Positions 50,469 through 61,335 of a stretch of DNA of 64,000 nt are shown here, one piece after another. Each line of letters opens with the position of its first letter. The stretch's first letter is position 1. The notes under the pieces are model-generated. The model was not told where the DNA came from and made no database searches. It saw only the letters and a program-made list of their open reading frames with translations. The position numbers were made by a program, and so were the translations under genes. This stretch comes from Toxonevra muliebris (Eukaryota; Arthropoda; Insecta; Diptera; Pallopteridae): the NCBI GenBank assembly GCA_963691655.1, contig OY829326.1, forward strand, positions 90,203,235 through 90,267,234, given 5' to 3'.

Positions 50469-52425
50469 CTGGAATAGAAATAATAAATAATTAAAAATCA
50501 TTTACAGTTCAAATTCAATATTTATAATTTACTTTTAATTATAGTAATAAAAAAGTATTGTTAATATATTAAAAAGGAATATTATTGTAGATAAATTTAA
50601 ATTGCATGCAATAAATAATTGGAATTACAAGAAATATTATTTTCGTCTGAAAAATAAATTGAATTAAAAAGTATAATTAAAAATAAACAATTTAAAATAA
50701 TTCATTTGTTATTGTAGCATAATTTTCCTCAGTATAATCTAAACATACAAAACTATTAAATACCATATTAATAATATTTTAACATTGTTTCAAGTAAAAC
50801 AAATTTACTTCGGATGAAATAAGAAGAAATGAAATTACATTAGAAGAGATAAATTCATAAGAAGTCAAGTCGAGTGAGGTCAATTGAAATCAAGCTGGAT
50901 CATGTCAAGCTAAATGATACCCGGAAAAAATTACGATAGTAATTTCAATTCAAGGATGAACCCAGGTCGAATTAATAAAAGACAACTAAGATTAAATCGA
51001 AATTAAAAAAGGGTCGGATGAAGCTAAGTCAGGTTAGGTTGGAGTGGCTGTCGAGAGACACACTTAGACCTGAACAGCCTATTGTGATACCACATAGTTG
51101 AACTTACAGTTTAACGCTGATTCCGAACGGCGGTGTGGCAATTTTTTATCGGCTTGGTGGTTTTGCCATTACCAACCAATGTGTGTATTTGTACACTATC
51201 TTATAATTCTCATACACTTCATATTGATAGTGAATATAAGAAAGTAATGAAAATTAACCACCAGACGAAGACGGGAATCGAACCCGAACCTCCCAGATGA
51301 AAGTCTAGAGCACTCTCCACTAGGCTATCGAGGTCGTCCTAAGTCAGGTGAAATCAAAGCAAATGAATTCAAATTAGTTAACATAAAACTAAATATTTCG
51401 AAAGAGAAAAATATCGATATAGATAAAAACAATTGAAAGAATTAACTTGAGAGCATATAGTTTCTAGTTCTTCGGTTATGTAATCTTAAATGTATATTAT
51501 ATGTTAATGTCCAAATTTAGATTTTAAATGACGCCATTGGCCAAGAAGACAATTTTTTGAATTTTTTTTTCTCAGAAACTTTAAAGGAAGAGAAAAACAA
51601 TGTCTCAATGTTTTATAGAGGCCAACATTTTCATTTGAACATAGTTCCAAATTTGTCTGTCTATTAACTCTTTCGGGACCGGTCCAGCTGATCTAACATT
51701 GTGATTGATTGTGTTGAAATTTATACTTGGTTGATGGCACCACAGTGACCTAAACTAAAACAAACAATTTTTTTGTTGACCTATTTTCAATAGCTCACAT
51801 TTTTGAAAATATTTATCCAAATATGCCCGACTTTTATGGTAAATTTTTTTTTTTACTTTTTTGGACCATAAAGTTTTCAGTGGAAACTTTTTGAAACCTT
51901 TTTACAATGAAATGCGGTTTACTCTATCGATTCTTGCTTCCTTAATTAATAGTAAAAAGTGTAACAAGAAACGGCGGTCAGAGAATACGAATCCGGGCTC
52001 CTCATAGGGCCAAAAAGTTATAGTAAAATATAGCTATATTTCATGTTAAAAATCGACATTCGAGATAAGTTGCAGTCATCCAATCAGAGTTAATAAGTAC
52101 TTGTTTTTAGCCACTGGCATTATTGTTAGCGAGACTGCTGCTTTCTCCTAAGCAAATAAGAGCATATCCCTTCATATGAAGGGGTCGATTTATATGGAAT
52201 TTAAAAAGTTCAAGCATTAAATTTAAATTTGAGTTTTCTAAAAAACGGAATTTTTGCACAATTTGTGCAATCGCCGAATGCATGTGTGTGAGTGTATATG
52301 ATAAAACTTAATAAATAACAAAAAATTTGCAACAAAAAAGAAAAAAATCAACAACATTCACAGGCAACAGATTTCTCAATATCATCATCTCTTGCTATGC
52401 TGGGCAACGATGACAGCTCACTCAC
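50469..52425 (-). other. intron between the two coding exons
   Basis: This 1957-base intron has GT-AG ends and joins phase 0 to phase 0. It is AT-rich and holds one SINE copy (51035-51338) in the same orientation as the gene. The first 75 bases after the donor stay open in frame and end in a TGA at 52348-52350, so intron retention would give a short alternative C-terminus. Nothing else is recognised in the remaining sequence. Confidence 0.8.
51035..51338 (-). mobile_element. tRNA-derived SINE, full-length copy inside the intron
   Basis: On the minus strand the element starts at about 51338 with a tRNA-like head. It has a Pol III A box TAGCCTAGTGG (51317-51327) and a B box GGTTCGATTCC (51274-51284). 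A unique body of about 220 bp follows, ending in CACTCCAACCTAAC-type sequence. It is flanked by an 11-bp direct repeat, CTAAGTCAGGT, at 51024-51034 and 51339-51349, the expected target-site duplication. The body matches the copies at 40370, 43147 and 57045. The head resembles tRNA-Glu (GTCTAGTGG D arm, CTTTCA anticodon loop). It lies in the same sense as the host gene. Confidence 0.9.
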
Positions 52426-53778
52426 CTCTCGTCTCGGTGGATGAATATTATTCGATATATATAAATCACAATTACTACTAAAATTACTACCAAATGTGCC
52501 GCTGCTACCACTGCCAGCAACTGCTGCTGAAGCAGCTGTAATGCCACCAACACTTGTTAAATTTGTTCCCGCTGAATCTGCTACTAAGGGAACCGTTATT
52601 GTTCCTGTTGCTGACAACAATTTATGATTATTAGCACTAAGATGAGTTGTTATTGTTGCTGCTGGCTGCGTTGCAAATCCGTGTGCATCGAAAACCTTTG
52701 CTGTTGCTAAATTATTGCTATTATTGTTATTACTTAAAGTAGAATTTAAAAGTAAATTATTATGCGTATTTTGTTGCTGTTGTTGTTGTGCTCCTGATGG
52801 TGTCAAATTGTTATTGTTGTTGTAAGACTGCTGTTTTTGTTGTTTGTATTCAGCTGCAGTTGCGGCAGCAAATGCTTGTTGCAAATGACTGCTCGATATT
52901 GCTGTAGAATATTCAGTTGTTGGTGTTGTTGTACCATCAACATCAATAACATTCGCTGCTGCTGCTGCCGCTGCTCCTGTACCGAGTGCTGCTAGAGGTG
53001 AAGTGGATGTTTGTGCATCGACGAATTGTGTGCTGGGAATTTGCAAAGGCAGGGTTGGCATGCGTTGAAGTAGATGAGGATGCTGTTGTTGGGATTGATT
53101 CGTTGCTATTGTTGTTGTTGCTGCCGCTAAGATTGGTGCTATTGTTGGCGTAGTTGTTGGTGTTAGTAATTGCGCATGTTTGTTATCATAATTAATATAA
53201 TTAATAGTACAGTAATTAGCATCGACGCCAATTAAATCATCGTCATCGTCTTCCTCCTCGGCCAAGGCCAAATGTTGTAAGCTGCTTGCAAGTGTTGGCG
53301 TTTGTGGTTGCTGTAACTGTTTCAGTTGGAGCTGAGGTGGTAGTTGTTGTTGTTTTTTACCTGCTATTGTCAATGCCGCTGCTGCTGTTTGCTGTGATTG
53401 TTGCCGCTGCTGATAAATGCTTTGATGGTTTGCTAATTTCGCTGCTGCTGCCGCTGCTACAGCTGCTGTTGCATTTACAATTGCTGCCGTAGTATTATTT
53501 GCATTTCGATCGGCAGCTGCCGCTGTTGCTGCTGTTGTAGTCGATACCAGCGCCGCTGTCGTCGTTGCTGTGGATGTTGTCGTTATCGACGATATTGCAG
53601 GCGCTATAGTCGATGATGTTATAAGGCCAGCTGTTGCCGCGGTGGCAGTCGTTACGGTTGAACTGCTGCTGGTTATTTGATTGCTAGTGAATGACGTTAC
53701 ATAAATAGGAGATGCTTCTTTTAGGAAGCTCAAATCCTGTTTTTTAGTCGATTGTATACCGCTTTTACTTTGCTGAAG
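52426..53778 (-). CDS. internal coding exon, Ala/Gln/Ser/Thr-rich protein of unknown function
   Basis: This 1353-base exon is open for 451 codons on the minus strand. Its acceptor reads TATTTTGCAG just above 53778. Its donor is GAG|GTGAGT, with the intron starting at 52425. Both boundaries are phase 0, so it joins the exon at 50468 in frame. The peptide starts LQQSKSGIQS and ends NNIHPPRRE. In order it shows a short ordered-looking start (KKQDLSFLKEASPIYVTSF), a Ser/Thr/Ala-rich stretch to about residue 90, an alanine run near 106-113, Gln-rich segments near 122-160, an acidic EEEDDDDD patch near 174, a more conserved-looking NYCTINYINYD block near 188, a second alanine run near 268, and Asn/Gln runs near 313-357. 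No folded domain, signal peptide or membrane segment is visible. Such composition is common in fly transcription and RNA regulators, but I do not recognise this protein. Coding status is well supported by length and splice sites. Confidence 0.87.
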
Positions 53779-54159
53779 CTGCAAAATAGTTAAGAGAGAA
53801 AATCAAAATATCATTAAGTAACTAGATATAAAAATTAACTGAAGAATTAAGTTCAAAACTAATATATTTTGAACCAGCGAAGAAATAATTTTAGTTGCTA
53901 GCCAGTCTTTAGCTTCGAAAATCAGCTGTGAAACGACCCACAAAAAATCAGCTAAATTAGCCATGTGCCCCCACCTAAACTAGGGAAACTATTGTCGCAA
54001 TGAGAGCTAAAATAAAAAAATTCTTTATAGTATACGAAGTCTTTTATTAATTTACATATTTATGTCTGAAACATTGCGCTTGGAATTTGTGAGCCAATAT
54101 TGTGAGTACAATATCTTCTAAACTGATGGAATAGACAATCAAATTGGTGTTGTATATAT
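53779..54159 (-). other. intron upstream of the large exon
   Basis: The sequence ends in the acceptor TATTTTGCAG. No further exon of the gene is found between here and the right edge of the window, so the intron may continue across the elements listed to the right. Confidence 0.5.
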
Positions 54160-54346
54160 TTTGGAAATACATAATAGGAAATGGAGTGGTAAATTAATTT
54201 TTATTTACTCGGATAATCACACGGCAAAACTTAACCGGCCTGCAATTAAAATTGTAGTAATGATGTTATGGGCCACGCAGATAGCCAACAAGACGGCCGC
54301 CATGCTGGCCAAAAAAGGATCAGCAATGACTTTCACTTATCCGTAG
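54160..54346 (+). pseudogene. LINE ribonuclease H fragment
   Basis: One open frame of 61 codons gives FIYSDNHTAKLNRPAIK, like the catalytic-Asp strand of LINE RNase H (IxSDSQAA), followed closely by ANKTAAMLAKKGSAMTF, like the final N.xAD.LAKxGS motif. The middle of the domain is missing, so an internal deletion is likely. Confidence 0.5.
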
Positions 54347-54554
54347 CCTCTCTTCAATCCATGCAAGTTTGTAAAGGCTTCTAACGGATTTAAGGCTATA
54401 AACAAAGTTGCAGCCTAACTAAGTTCGGAGAGTGTCCACCTTCGGGACGGAACACTGTGCTTGTTGCTCTTTGCGAACTTTCACATTATGTAATAGAATA
54501 ACAAGACCCCAAGTCTTTCTAAAGAGTTTCTACAGGCACAGAAACAGTATTTAA

Positions 54555-54670
54555 ATGAGCATTCAAATAAGTTATTTGTCGAGAAATAAGACCGAATTCA
54601 ATGTTATCGAAAGCACCCTCAATGCCAAGGAAGGCACAAAGCGCAATCACTTCAAATTCAAAGGCGTTTC
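54555..54670 (-). pseudogene. LINE reverse-transcriptase fragment
   Basis: The minus frame reads EVIALCAFLGIEGAFDNIEF and GLISRQITYLN. This matches the first catalytic motif (FLDIxGAFDN) of R1/LOA-type reverse transcriptases, here with Gly in place of the usual catalytic Asp. It lies opposite to the RNase H fragment 200 bp away, so the two are either rearranged or unrelated. Confidence 0.55.
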
Positions 54671-56630
54671 GGTGTTACTGGCAAGGCAACCTGGGATCTA
54701 GATTATACCCAATGTGCCACGTGGTAAGGATCCATTGATTTCTTAAGATACCTTTAGAAGCATTGATGACGGCCCTCTCTTGCTTGCGAAAATATCAACC
54801 GAACTCTGCATTTTCAATTATCTAACACATATGTAACTATTACTTAAGTTGATCAAAAGGAAAATAAAAACCTTTTGAAATTCAACAAAAGTACAAAAAT
54901 AAAACAGCAACAAAAAGAAGAAGAGAGAACAACAAAAACAAAATTTGGCTAAAATGTTAATTGTTTAGATTTCTATACACCTTCACTTGCATAACTAAAC
55001 CACGCCCTACATGTGCCCAGCATTACATAGTAACTTCGTATTGTTTCCTTTTAGTTAATGGGTTACTATTTCATTTAGAAGCACTACAGCATGCAAACTT
55101 TAATTTGATTTAATTTTAAAATTCAAGCAACATATTCAGCAGCAGGCAACAAGCAACAATGGACATACCGACATTCAGCAAGGGTAGCAGCTATTAACAA
55201 ATGCTTGAACAGTAAACGATATTGTTTGTTCGAATGGTTGTTCATCGGTTGGCATGCGTGCATGATTCAGGCACTTTACATGTTTGGAATTTACATTTTG
55301 ACCACAGAAATTATGCCAGTGAGTAAGTGAGTGAGTGAGTGAATGAATTCGATGTCAGTCAGTGAAAGTGTATATTGGAAAACAACTGACATTGAATACT
55401 TTCGATTTTATGAATATTAATACAATTACTACAACTAGAGTTTCTGTTGCTGGTGTAGTTCCTACTTTTTTGTTGCCGTTGCTGTTTGTGTGTGCATTAT
55501 GGTTGCAACAGTCAAACAGGTAGCTACTTACGAAAATTTGATTGACAGCTGTCAAAATGTGGCATAAGTCAAAAGAAAGTATTACAACACACAAATACCA
55601 CTTCAACAGATTTTCACATACAAACACAAACACATTCAAACATACATACATACAAAATTCATTGTAATTCCATCCATTCAATTGATCTTTAGTGGGCAAC
55701 AACACGCAAAGAAGCTTAAGTTGGTTATGCTGTTGCTGCTACTGTTGTTGTTAATAATTAACAACAGGTTAATTAAGCATCACCATCTTATTGCCTGAAG
55801 TTACTATGGGAATTATTGGCCTACTTGGGGCAAATAATGAATTGTGGTACTCAAAGTGACAAGTGCTGGTCTGGTGTTGCTATTGTTGTTGTTTTTGCCA
55901 TAATTTACTATTAAATCTTTTGAAAAGCGAACCTAACAAAATTGTCATTGAAACTCAATTTCACTTAAATTAATTTCATTACATCGATTGACACACACCT
56001 TCATATTTCATGCAGCAACAACAGCAGACGCACTTTTTTGCCTTTATTTTCGCATCCTCTCCTCATAGTAAATACACACACCGCACAAATAATATAATAA
56101 TATCATAAATAATTCGAGGTGTGTGTTACTTCCAATTTCAATACATGTGTTCACATGCCAACAACATGTCATTTGCATGATTTGCAGCATTGTTGCATAT
56201 ATTACATATTTTATTATTACACTTAAAAGAAAAAATTGATTGGAAAACTGTTTTTCAAATAATAACACTAGTTTATAGACTAAAAACAAAATTTCTATGC
56301 TAAAGATTCTTTTATTTTTCTTTTATGTACTTTGGCCCGGTAAACTCGAAAATGACATCAAAAATTTTTTTTTTATTTTGAACAAAGGTAGTTTGACTGT
56401 TTTGACCAATTTTGGTCTCGCCACATATTTATCCATAGAATTTGTTCATAAATACCCTGTTCTCTTCGTAATAGAGCGAATTCTACCTTCGAAAAAAAAA
56501 AAATAAAACAATTTTATCTCGAAAACCCATCCATAAAAAAATGGCTGTAAACTAGTGTAATCTGATGGATTGCAGATAGTAGTTTTTACATGGGTGATTA
56601 TTGGTTAGGGGCCGTTCACATATTACGTAA
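54671..56630. other. gene-free AT-rich stretch
   Basis: No gene is recognised. A GTGA tract lies at 55319-55342. Short open frames have random composition. Confidence 0.5.
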
Positions 56631-56700
56631 CGCAATTTTTTACCAATTTTGACCCCTCCCCTCCTGGTCGTGACACACCGTAACAAAAATAAGTAAGTAA
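56631..56700 (+). mobile_element. possible repeat end, GGGGCCGTTCACATATTACG
   Basis: The phrase GGCCGTTCACATATTACGTAACGC followed by GACCCCTCCCCTCC resembles a dispersed insect repeat family I have seen in other genomes, but I cannot name it or find its other end. Confidence 0.3.
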
Positions 56701-56971
56701 AAGAATTCAGCGGGAGAAAATTCATTTAATAAACTAGTATAATTTTGAAGTCATCTGTGTTCGATAGTATAAAATCGACGTTACATAACGAGCTTGACGA
56801 AGCTTGAAGATCTTAAAATTAAATTTGCCAGTAGCATAGTTTGAAAATTAGATTTTGCAAAATTCAAATAAAATTAAAATCGGAATATTACATTTCAAAA
56901 TTAGATTTTTCCAAAATGTAATGAATAACACGATCGGATAAAAAACTTTCTAAACAGTTCAAAAGGTTAAT

Positions 56972-58202
56972 AACACTTTACAACAAAACCAAAAAAACTT
57001 AAGAATTCCTAAATTTTGAAAATGGTTTCGGAAAATATGATATATGCCGTTCGGAATCGGTGTTAGACTGTAGGTCCAACTATGTGGTATCACAATGGGC
57101 CGTTCAGGCCTAAGTGTATCTCTCGACAGCCACTCCACTGCACTCCAACCTAACCTAGCCAACCCATGATATACGTACGTGTCTCGACGTTTCTGTGTAA
57201 GTTTACGTTTTTCCATACAACCCACATTTATATAGTTTTCGTGGTATGACCTAATTTTCGGGTTATAACGCAGGCAGATAAGTGACAATTTGAGCCTCAA
57301 AACGGGGGATTTCGTGTTAAGTAACCGAATCTTAATCTGCCTCCTTGTCCTCTATTTCCATCTCATTTTCATCACAACCCACAAAGATTGGCTTTTTTTT
57401 AATTTATCGTTTGTAAGACCATTATGACTTATTCGAGAAGCAGTTCCGAACGGAATCTGACGAACAAGGAGAACGTTTCCACCAGACTATCATCGAAATG
57501 TAGGAGGGCTATAAAGGGAAAAGAGTCGTTTCAGTGCTAGTCGACTTCTGTTGTTCGATTGTTATGGACATCGAAGATTGAAAAAATCGACTTAACTTAC
57601 GTTTTGTGCACAGAAAATAATTTTTTATAAGAACATAATTTTTTTGCTTTGCCAAAAATAAAATAAACATGCATTTGAATAAATATAATTTAATGTGAAT
57701 AATTTTTTTTTAATTTTTCGATGTAAATTTGGCGATTGTTGCACTTCTCATTCCATTAGTGATTTCAAACACTCAAAAAAGTTACAACAAGCAATTTTTT
57801 GATATGGAAATATTCACAAAAGTTATTTATTAATACTTTGGCTACATTTTTATGGAAAGTAGATATTTGAAAAAGTCAATAGTTTGGGAGTTATGATAAA
57901 AAAAGTGAGAAAAATTGAATTTTCCGTCATTTTGGGAAAATGGATAGGGCAGGTTTCGGTTACGTAAGATAAAATATTTCCCATACTTTTCTCTACATTA
58001 CGACCTCAGACACTGAAAACAAAATCCCCGTTTTGAGGCTCAATTTGTCACTCATTTGTATGCGGCATAACTCGAAAACTAGGTATGGAAAAAAGTGCAC
58101 TCCCACAACAACGCCGAGACACATATATCATATTTTCCAATCTATTTCCCGAAACCGTTGTCAAAACTTAGGGATTATAATTACTATTGCACAGTGCAAT
58201 AG
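56972..58202. mobile_element. long inverted-repeat element carrying a SINE
   Basis: The left arm (about 56972-57325) and the reversed right arm (about 57955-58202) share CCTAA.TTTTGA, GGTTTCGG.AAATA, ATGATATA, GTCTCG.CGTT, TTTTTCCATAC, AGTTTTCG.G.TAT, ATAAGTGACAA and TTGAGCCTCAAAACGGGG in the same order. The ends CACTTTACAA (left) and CACTGTGCAA (right, reversed) are similar. The truncated SINE (57045-57165) interrupts only the left arm. There is no transposase frame between the arms. Confidence 0.65.
57045..57165 (+). mobile_element. 5'-truncated SINE copy
   Basis: Only the last approximately 120 bp of the SINE are present, starting at GCCGTTCGGAATCGG and ending in a CCAACCTAACC-type tail. 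The flanks are an 8-bp direct repeat ATGATATA (57037-57044 and 57166-57173). The tRNA head and both Pol III boxes are absent. It sits inside the left arm of the long inverted repeat 56972-58202; the right arm lacks it, which gives the uninterrupted site for comparison. Confidence 0.85.
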
Positions 58203-58499
58203 AGTATTATAGCAGTTTATGCCATACCAGTAGAACAATTTATAAAACATGGTTTCTGGATTTATGTTACATTTAGTTTCTAACAAATCAGATTATTTCA
58301 AGAATGGAATCAAAAACTGACTTTGTATGGGCCGAAAGTGTTGGAGCCAAACCAGTAAAATTTCTCGAAATCCAGATGTGATAGAAACGTTCTGGATCTC
58401 GATTGGAATCAGGGAACAAATATGGGGTTCAGCTCGTAGAATTTGCGCTTAAATCTGTAGCCTCAAAAATGACTGATGATGAATGAGAAATGAAACCCG

Positions 58500-58850
58500 C
58501 AGATTCTGGGATAAACCAATAGAGCTGGCAGCTCTAGGTTTGATATTGTTAAACAAGAGGTGGTGCCGAGTGGAAAAATTGTTATTTTCTATTAGTGATT
58601 TTTGACCATGTCAAGCTTCGAAGCCGACTTCCTATGGAAAAATATTTTCCACAAACATATAGAAGATGTTATCGGGTTTGATAAAGGCCTCGTTTTTACA
58701 CATATGGTATATTGGTGTCAAAAAGTTACAACTGTCTGCCGAAGTTCTCCAAGGATCAGAATTGAGTTGTTGTTCTAAAATGTGCTATACGACGGAATCT
58801 TCCCTATATCGGCACCAAGCGAAGTAAAAATATTGAGTATGCAGAGAGAG
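58500..58850 (+). pseudogene. weak LINE reverse-transcriptase fragment
   Basis: Frames near 58730-58830 give LSAEVLQGSELS and, shifted, residues resembling LLWNxxYDGI. Together these recall the PQGSVLSPxLWNxxYDG motif of R1-type reverse transcriptases. Many stops, with only motif-level similarity. Confidence 0.35.
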
Positions 58851-59683
58851 GAGCTGTACAAAGCCATTATATATTATAAAAACTAATGTACAGGAGACAT
58901 AGAAGCGGAAACATTTGTGTAAATAAAACGGCTACGACATCTTCTTCCAATACGTAGGCTTTACCAAACAACACCAGAAGGTCGAAAGGACACTACACAA
59001 AAAGGTGACAAGTCATTAGAGACAATTAAAGCTATTAGTGTCAAGAAAGATCTGAGAAGACAAGAATGTGTGCGCAGAGTAAACCAGAATGAAAGTACCG
59101 ATACAATCGCAAACACAACGTTTACCGAACAATAGCCTAGCATTAACGGACGCTTGAACTGCTATGCTCATATGGCCTCTTGATGAGAAGTTTTACCTGG
59201 TTAAAATCTCGCACGGTTTAATAACTTCATGAAGGGTAAATCGAAATATATACATAAGTACGTACACATTTCAGTTGATATAACTCAAAATTAGTCTACG
59301 TCTATGAAGGCAAAATATTATTTTGACATCTAACCAACTCCAACATTTTCTTTTGTGTGTAACATATGCGATTGCAAAAGCGAAAAATGATAAGTATTAT
59401 TGTTCTTCCTTACATAAAACATAAATTTAAAAAAAATTCAAAACTACAATTCCATTACGCAGAAGGTGTGGTTCATGACTGCAATATATGAGCACAACAC
59501 GAGCACCTCGTTGTAGCAAATACTAGCCTTAATTTTCTGTAACGTGATTGAAATGAAACGAAAATGTACAATGTGATATCAGAAAGGTGCAGTAAAAATT
59601 TACATACATATTAATGTGTAGGTTCAAATTTTCAACGTTATCCCAATGATACTTGTAAAAATAATGGTAGTTGTTCTTCTAAA

Positions 59684-59769
59684 CATGGTCATGCAGCATT
59701 TTGTTGCTTGCATGCCGAGTTTGATGGTGATCATCGACATGCAAGCAACGACATGCTTGAGTGACCATG
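59684..59769. ncRNA. 86-nt microRNA-precursor-like hairpin (candidate)
   Basis: CATGGTCA (59684-59691) pairs perfectly with TGACCATG (59762-59769). After a mismatch and a one-base bulge, AGCAT pairs with ATGCT. Then TGTTGCTTGCATG (59702-59714) pairs with CATGCAAGCAACG (59738-59750), with one G-T pair. After one more mismatch, CG-CG closes a 17-base loop (59718-59734). That is about 31 pairs in 86 nt, with the length, loop size and small internal defects of a fly pre-miRNA. No known miRNA is claimed. It could equally be a small palindromic repeat. Confidence 0.35.
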
Positions 59770-61257
59770 CAGCATGTAATAGCACACTTACAGTTTCTAT
59801 AGTATGAAAGAATGCTGCAACAAATATTCGTAATTAGTTTGTACCAGTGCAGCCCAATCTCCAGAAAATTGTCTCATAGAAGAGAAATAGAGATTTCATA
59901 ATAATCCAATGAATGAAAATGATTAGCGCCAGCTTCGAAATTTTACAGGAGGGCGAAAAAAACATTCGTATTAATTTTCATGTTGAAAATATAAAAATTG
60001 CAATTAGTACAGGTACAGAACGTTATGTCGATGATAAGTACAGGGGATCTCGGTGCGCCACGCGTTTGAAGTTTACCCGTACTTACGGAAACTCGATTGA
60101 GAATACAGGGCTGTGGGGCCCTCAAGGGGACAAACATGTACTGGGTGGGTGCCGTAATTGAGTGATATGGTAGAGGTGTGGGTTATCACCTCCTCGTGGT
60201 GAAGGCTGGTAACAGTTACATGCCAAATATCTTATTTGGTACCAGGCCACATCTGATGTCTAATATGCGACTGGCTAAGATAGTATAGGCGAAGGTAGCA
60301 CACTCTCTTATATAAAAACAATTTTCAAGGTATTTGAAATACGTGCCGAAATACGTGAATGGTGTAGGGAGTTAACCATATGCATCGTGAACGTAATGCC
60401 CCTTGTGATACCGAGCATCCTTACATTCATCTGCATGAGCTGACCAACCCTTCTCGCCTTGCCAAACATAATTTGGAACCGAAACATCACAGAGAGTAAG
60501 AAAATTAATCTCTACTCAGTATGTCAGAAGAGTCTGGAATGGATATTGAGAGAAGTTTCGCGCTACACTTAAAATCCAAAACTCGCCCACTAAAAAGAAG
60601 AAAAAAGAGCATGGAAATTTTGGCAACTCAGGAACTAATTGAACCAAATATTGACATGAACACGGCCGACTTCTTAGCCAAACAAACCAATGACATGGTG
60701 TCCGTATAACAGGCGAGTGCTCAGAAGCTAACTGCCTTAACCTAGAAGCTGTGAAGGGCGCCAATCTAAAGAGGTTGTTCAGTGATCCAGTACAAATAAA
60801 AGATGGTGGTCATAGAATAACTCGTCATTTGAACAGAAGCAGCCGACCAAGAAACCCAAGCAGGGTTCCAAACCCATCGGATGCACAGGTCAAGCGCCGA
60901 GTACCCCCCTCATACCGCTAACTGACTCATAACTAACTGACTTGGCACAGATTGAATTGACAAGCTCGGCCTAGACCCTCCATGGGCTGTTGGATCATAA
61001 AAGAAGAACTATATTTGGTTAGATATTCCAGTATGATATATCGATCAAGAGTTTTCTACGTTGCAGTGAGGGTCGGTGAGCAGTGCCAAGTAGAAACATT
61101 TTTATTTTCCATTATTGGTGCCGAGCTTTAAGCCCGAGCACCCTTGCGTAGAAGTCCACCACACACACCACTATATACTTTTTGCCATTCTTATTTATAT
61201 AGAACGGTAGTTCCTGGTAGTAAAGCCTAAAAATTTATTTTAATTCCATTTTTGATA
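59770..61257. other. GC-richer unassigned stretch, probably repeat-derived
   Basis: From about 60030 to 61150 base composition is less AT-rich than the surroundings and several moderate open frames occur on both strands. One is a 62-codon plus frame at 60521 with KSKTRPLKRRKK. No motif allows a family to be named. It may be an old LINE. Confidence 0.3.
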
Positions 61258-61335
61258 ATTAATTTGAAGTGTGAACTGCCAAATTTGGAAGAAATTTGCA
61301 ACAAAAATTTTCCAAATTAAAAATACTTTTAAATA
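61258..61335 (+). pseudogene. second Tc1-like relic fragment
   Basis: The segment with GAACTGCCAAATTTGGAAG and GGAAGAAATTTGCAACA repeats, with few changes, the segment at 5645-5690 of the Tc1-like relic. It translates in the same frame to CQIWKKFAT against YQIRKKFAT. No further part of the element is recognised. Confidence 0.5.

Noticed and set aside
53286..53492. Plus-strand open frame within the large exon
   Set aside because: It is a shadow of the minus-strand Ala/Gln codon runs.
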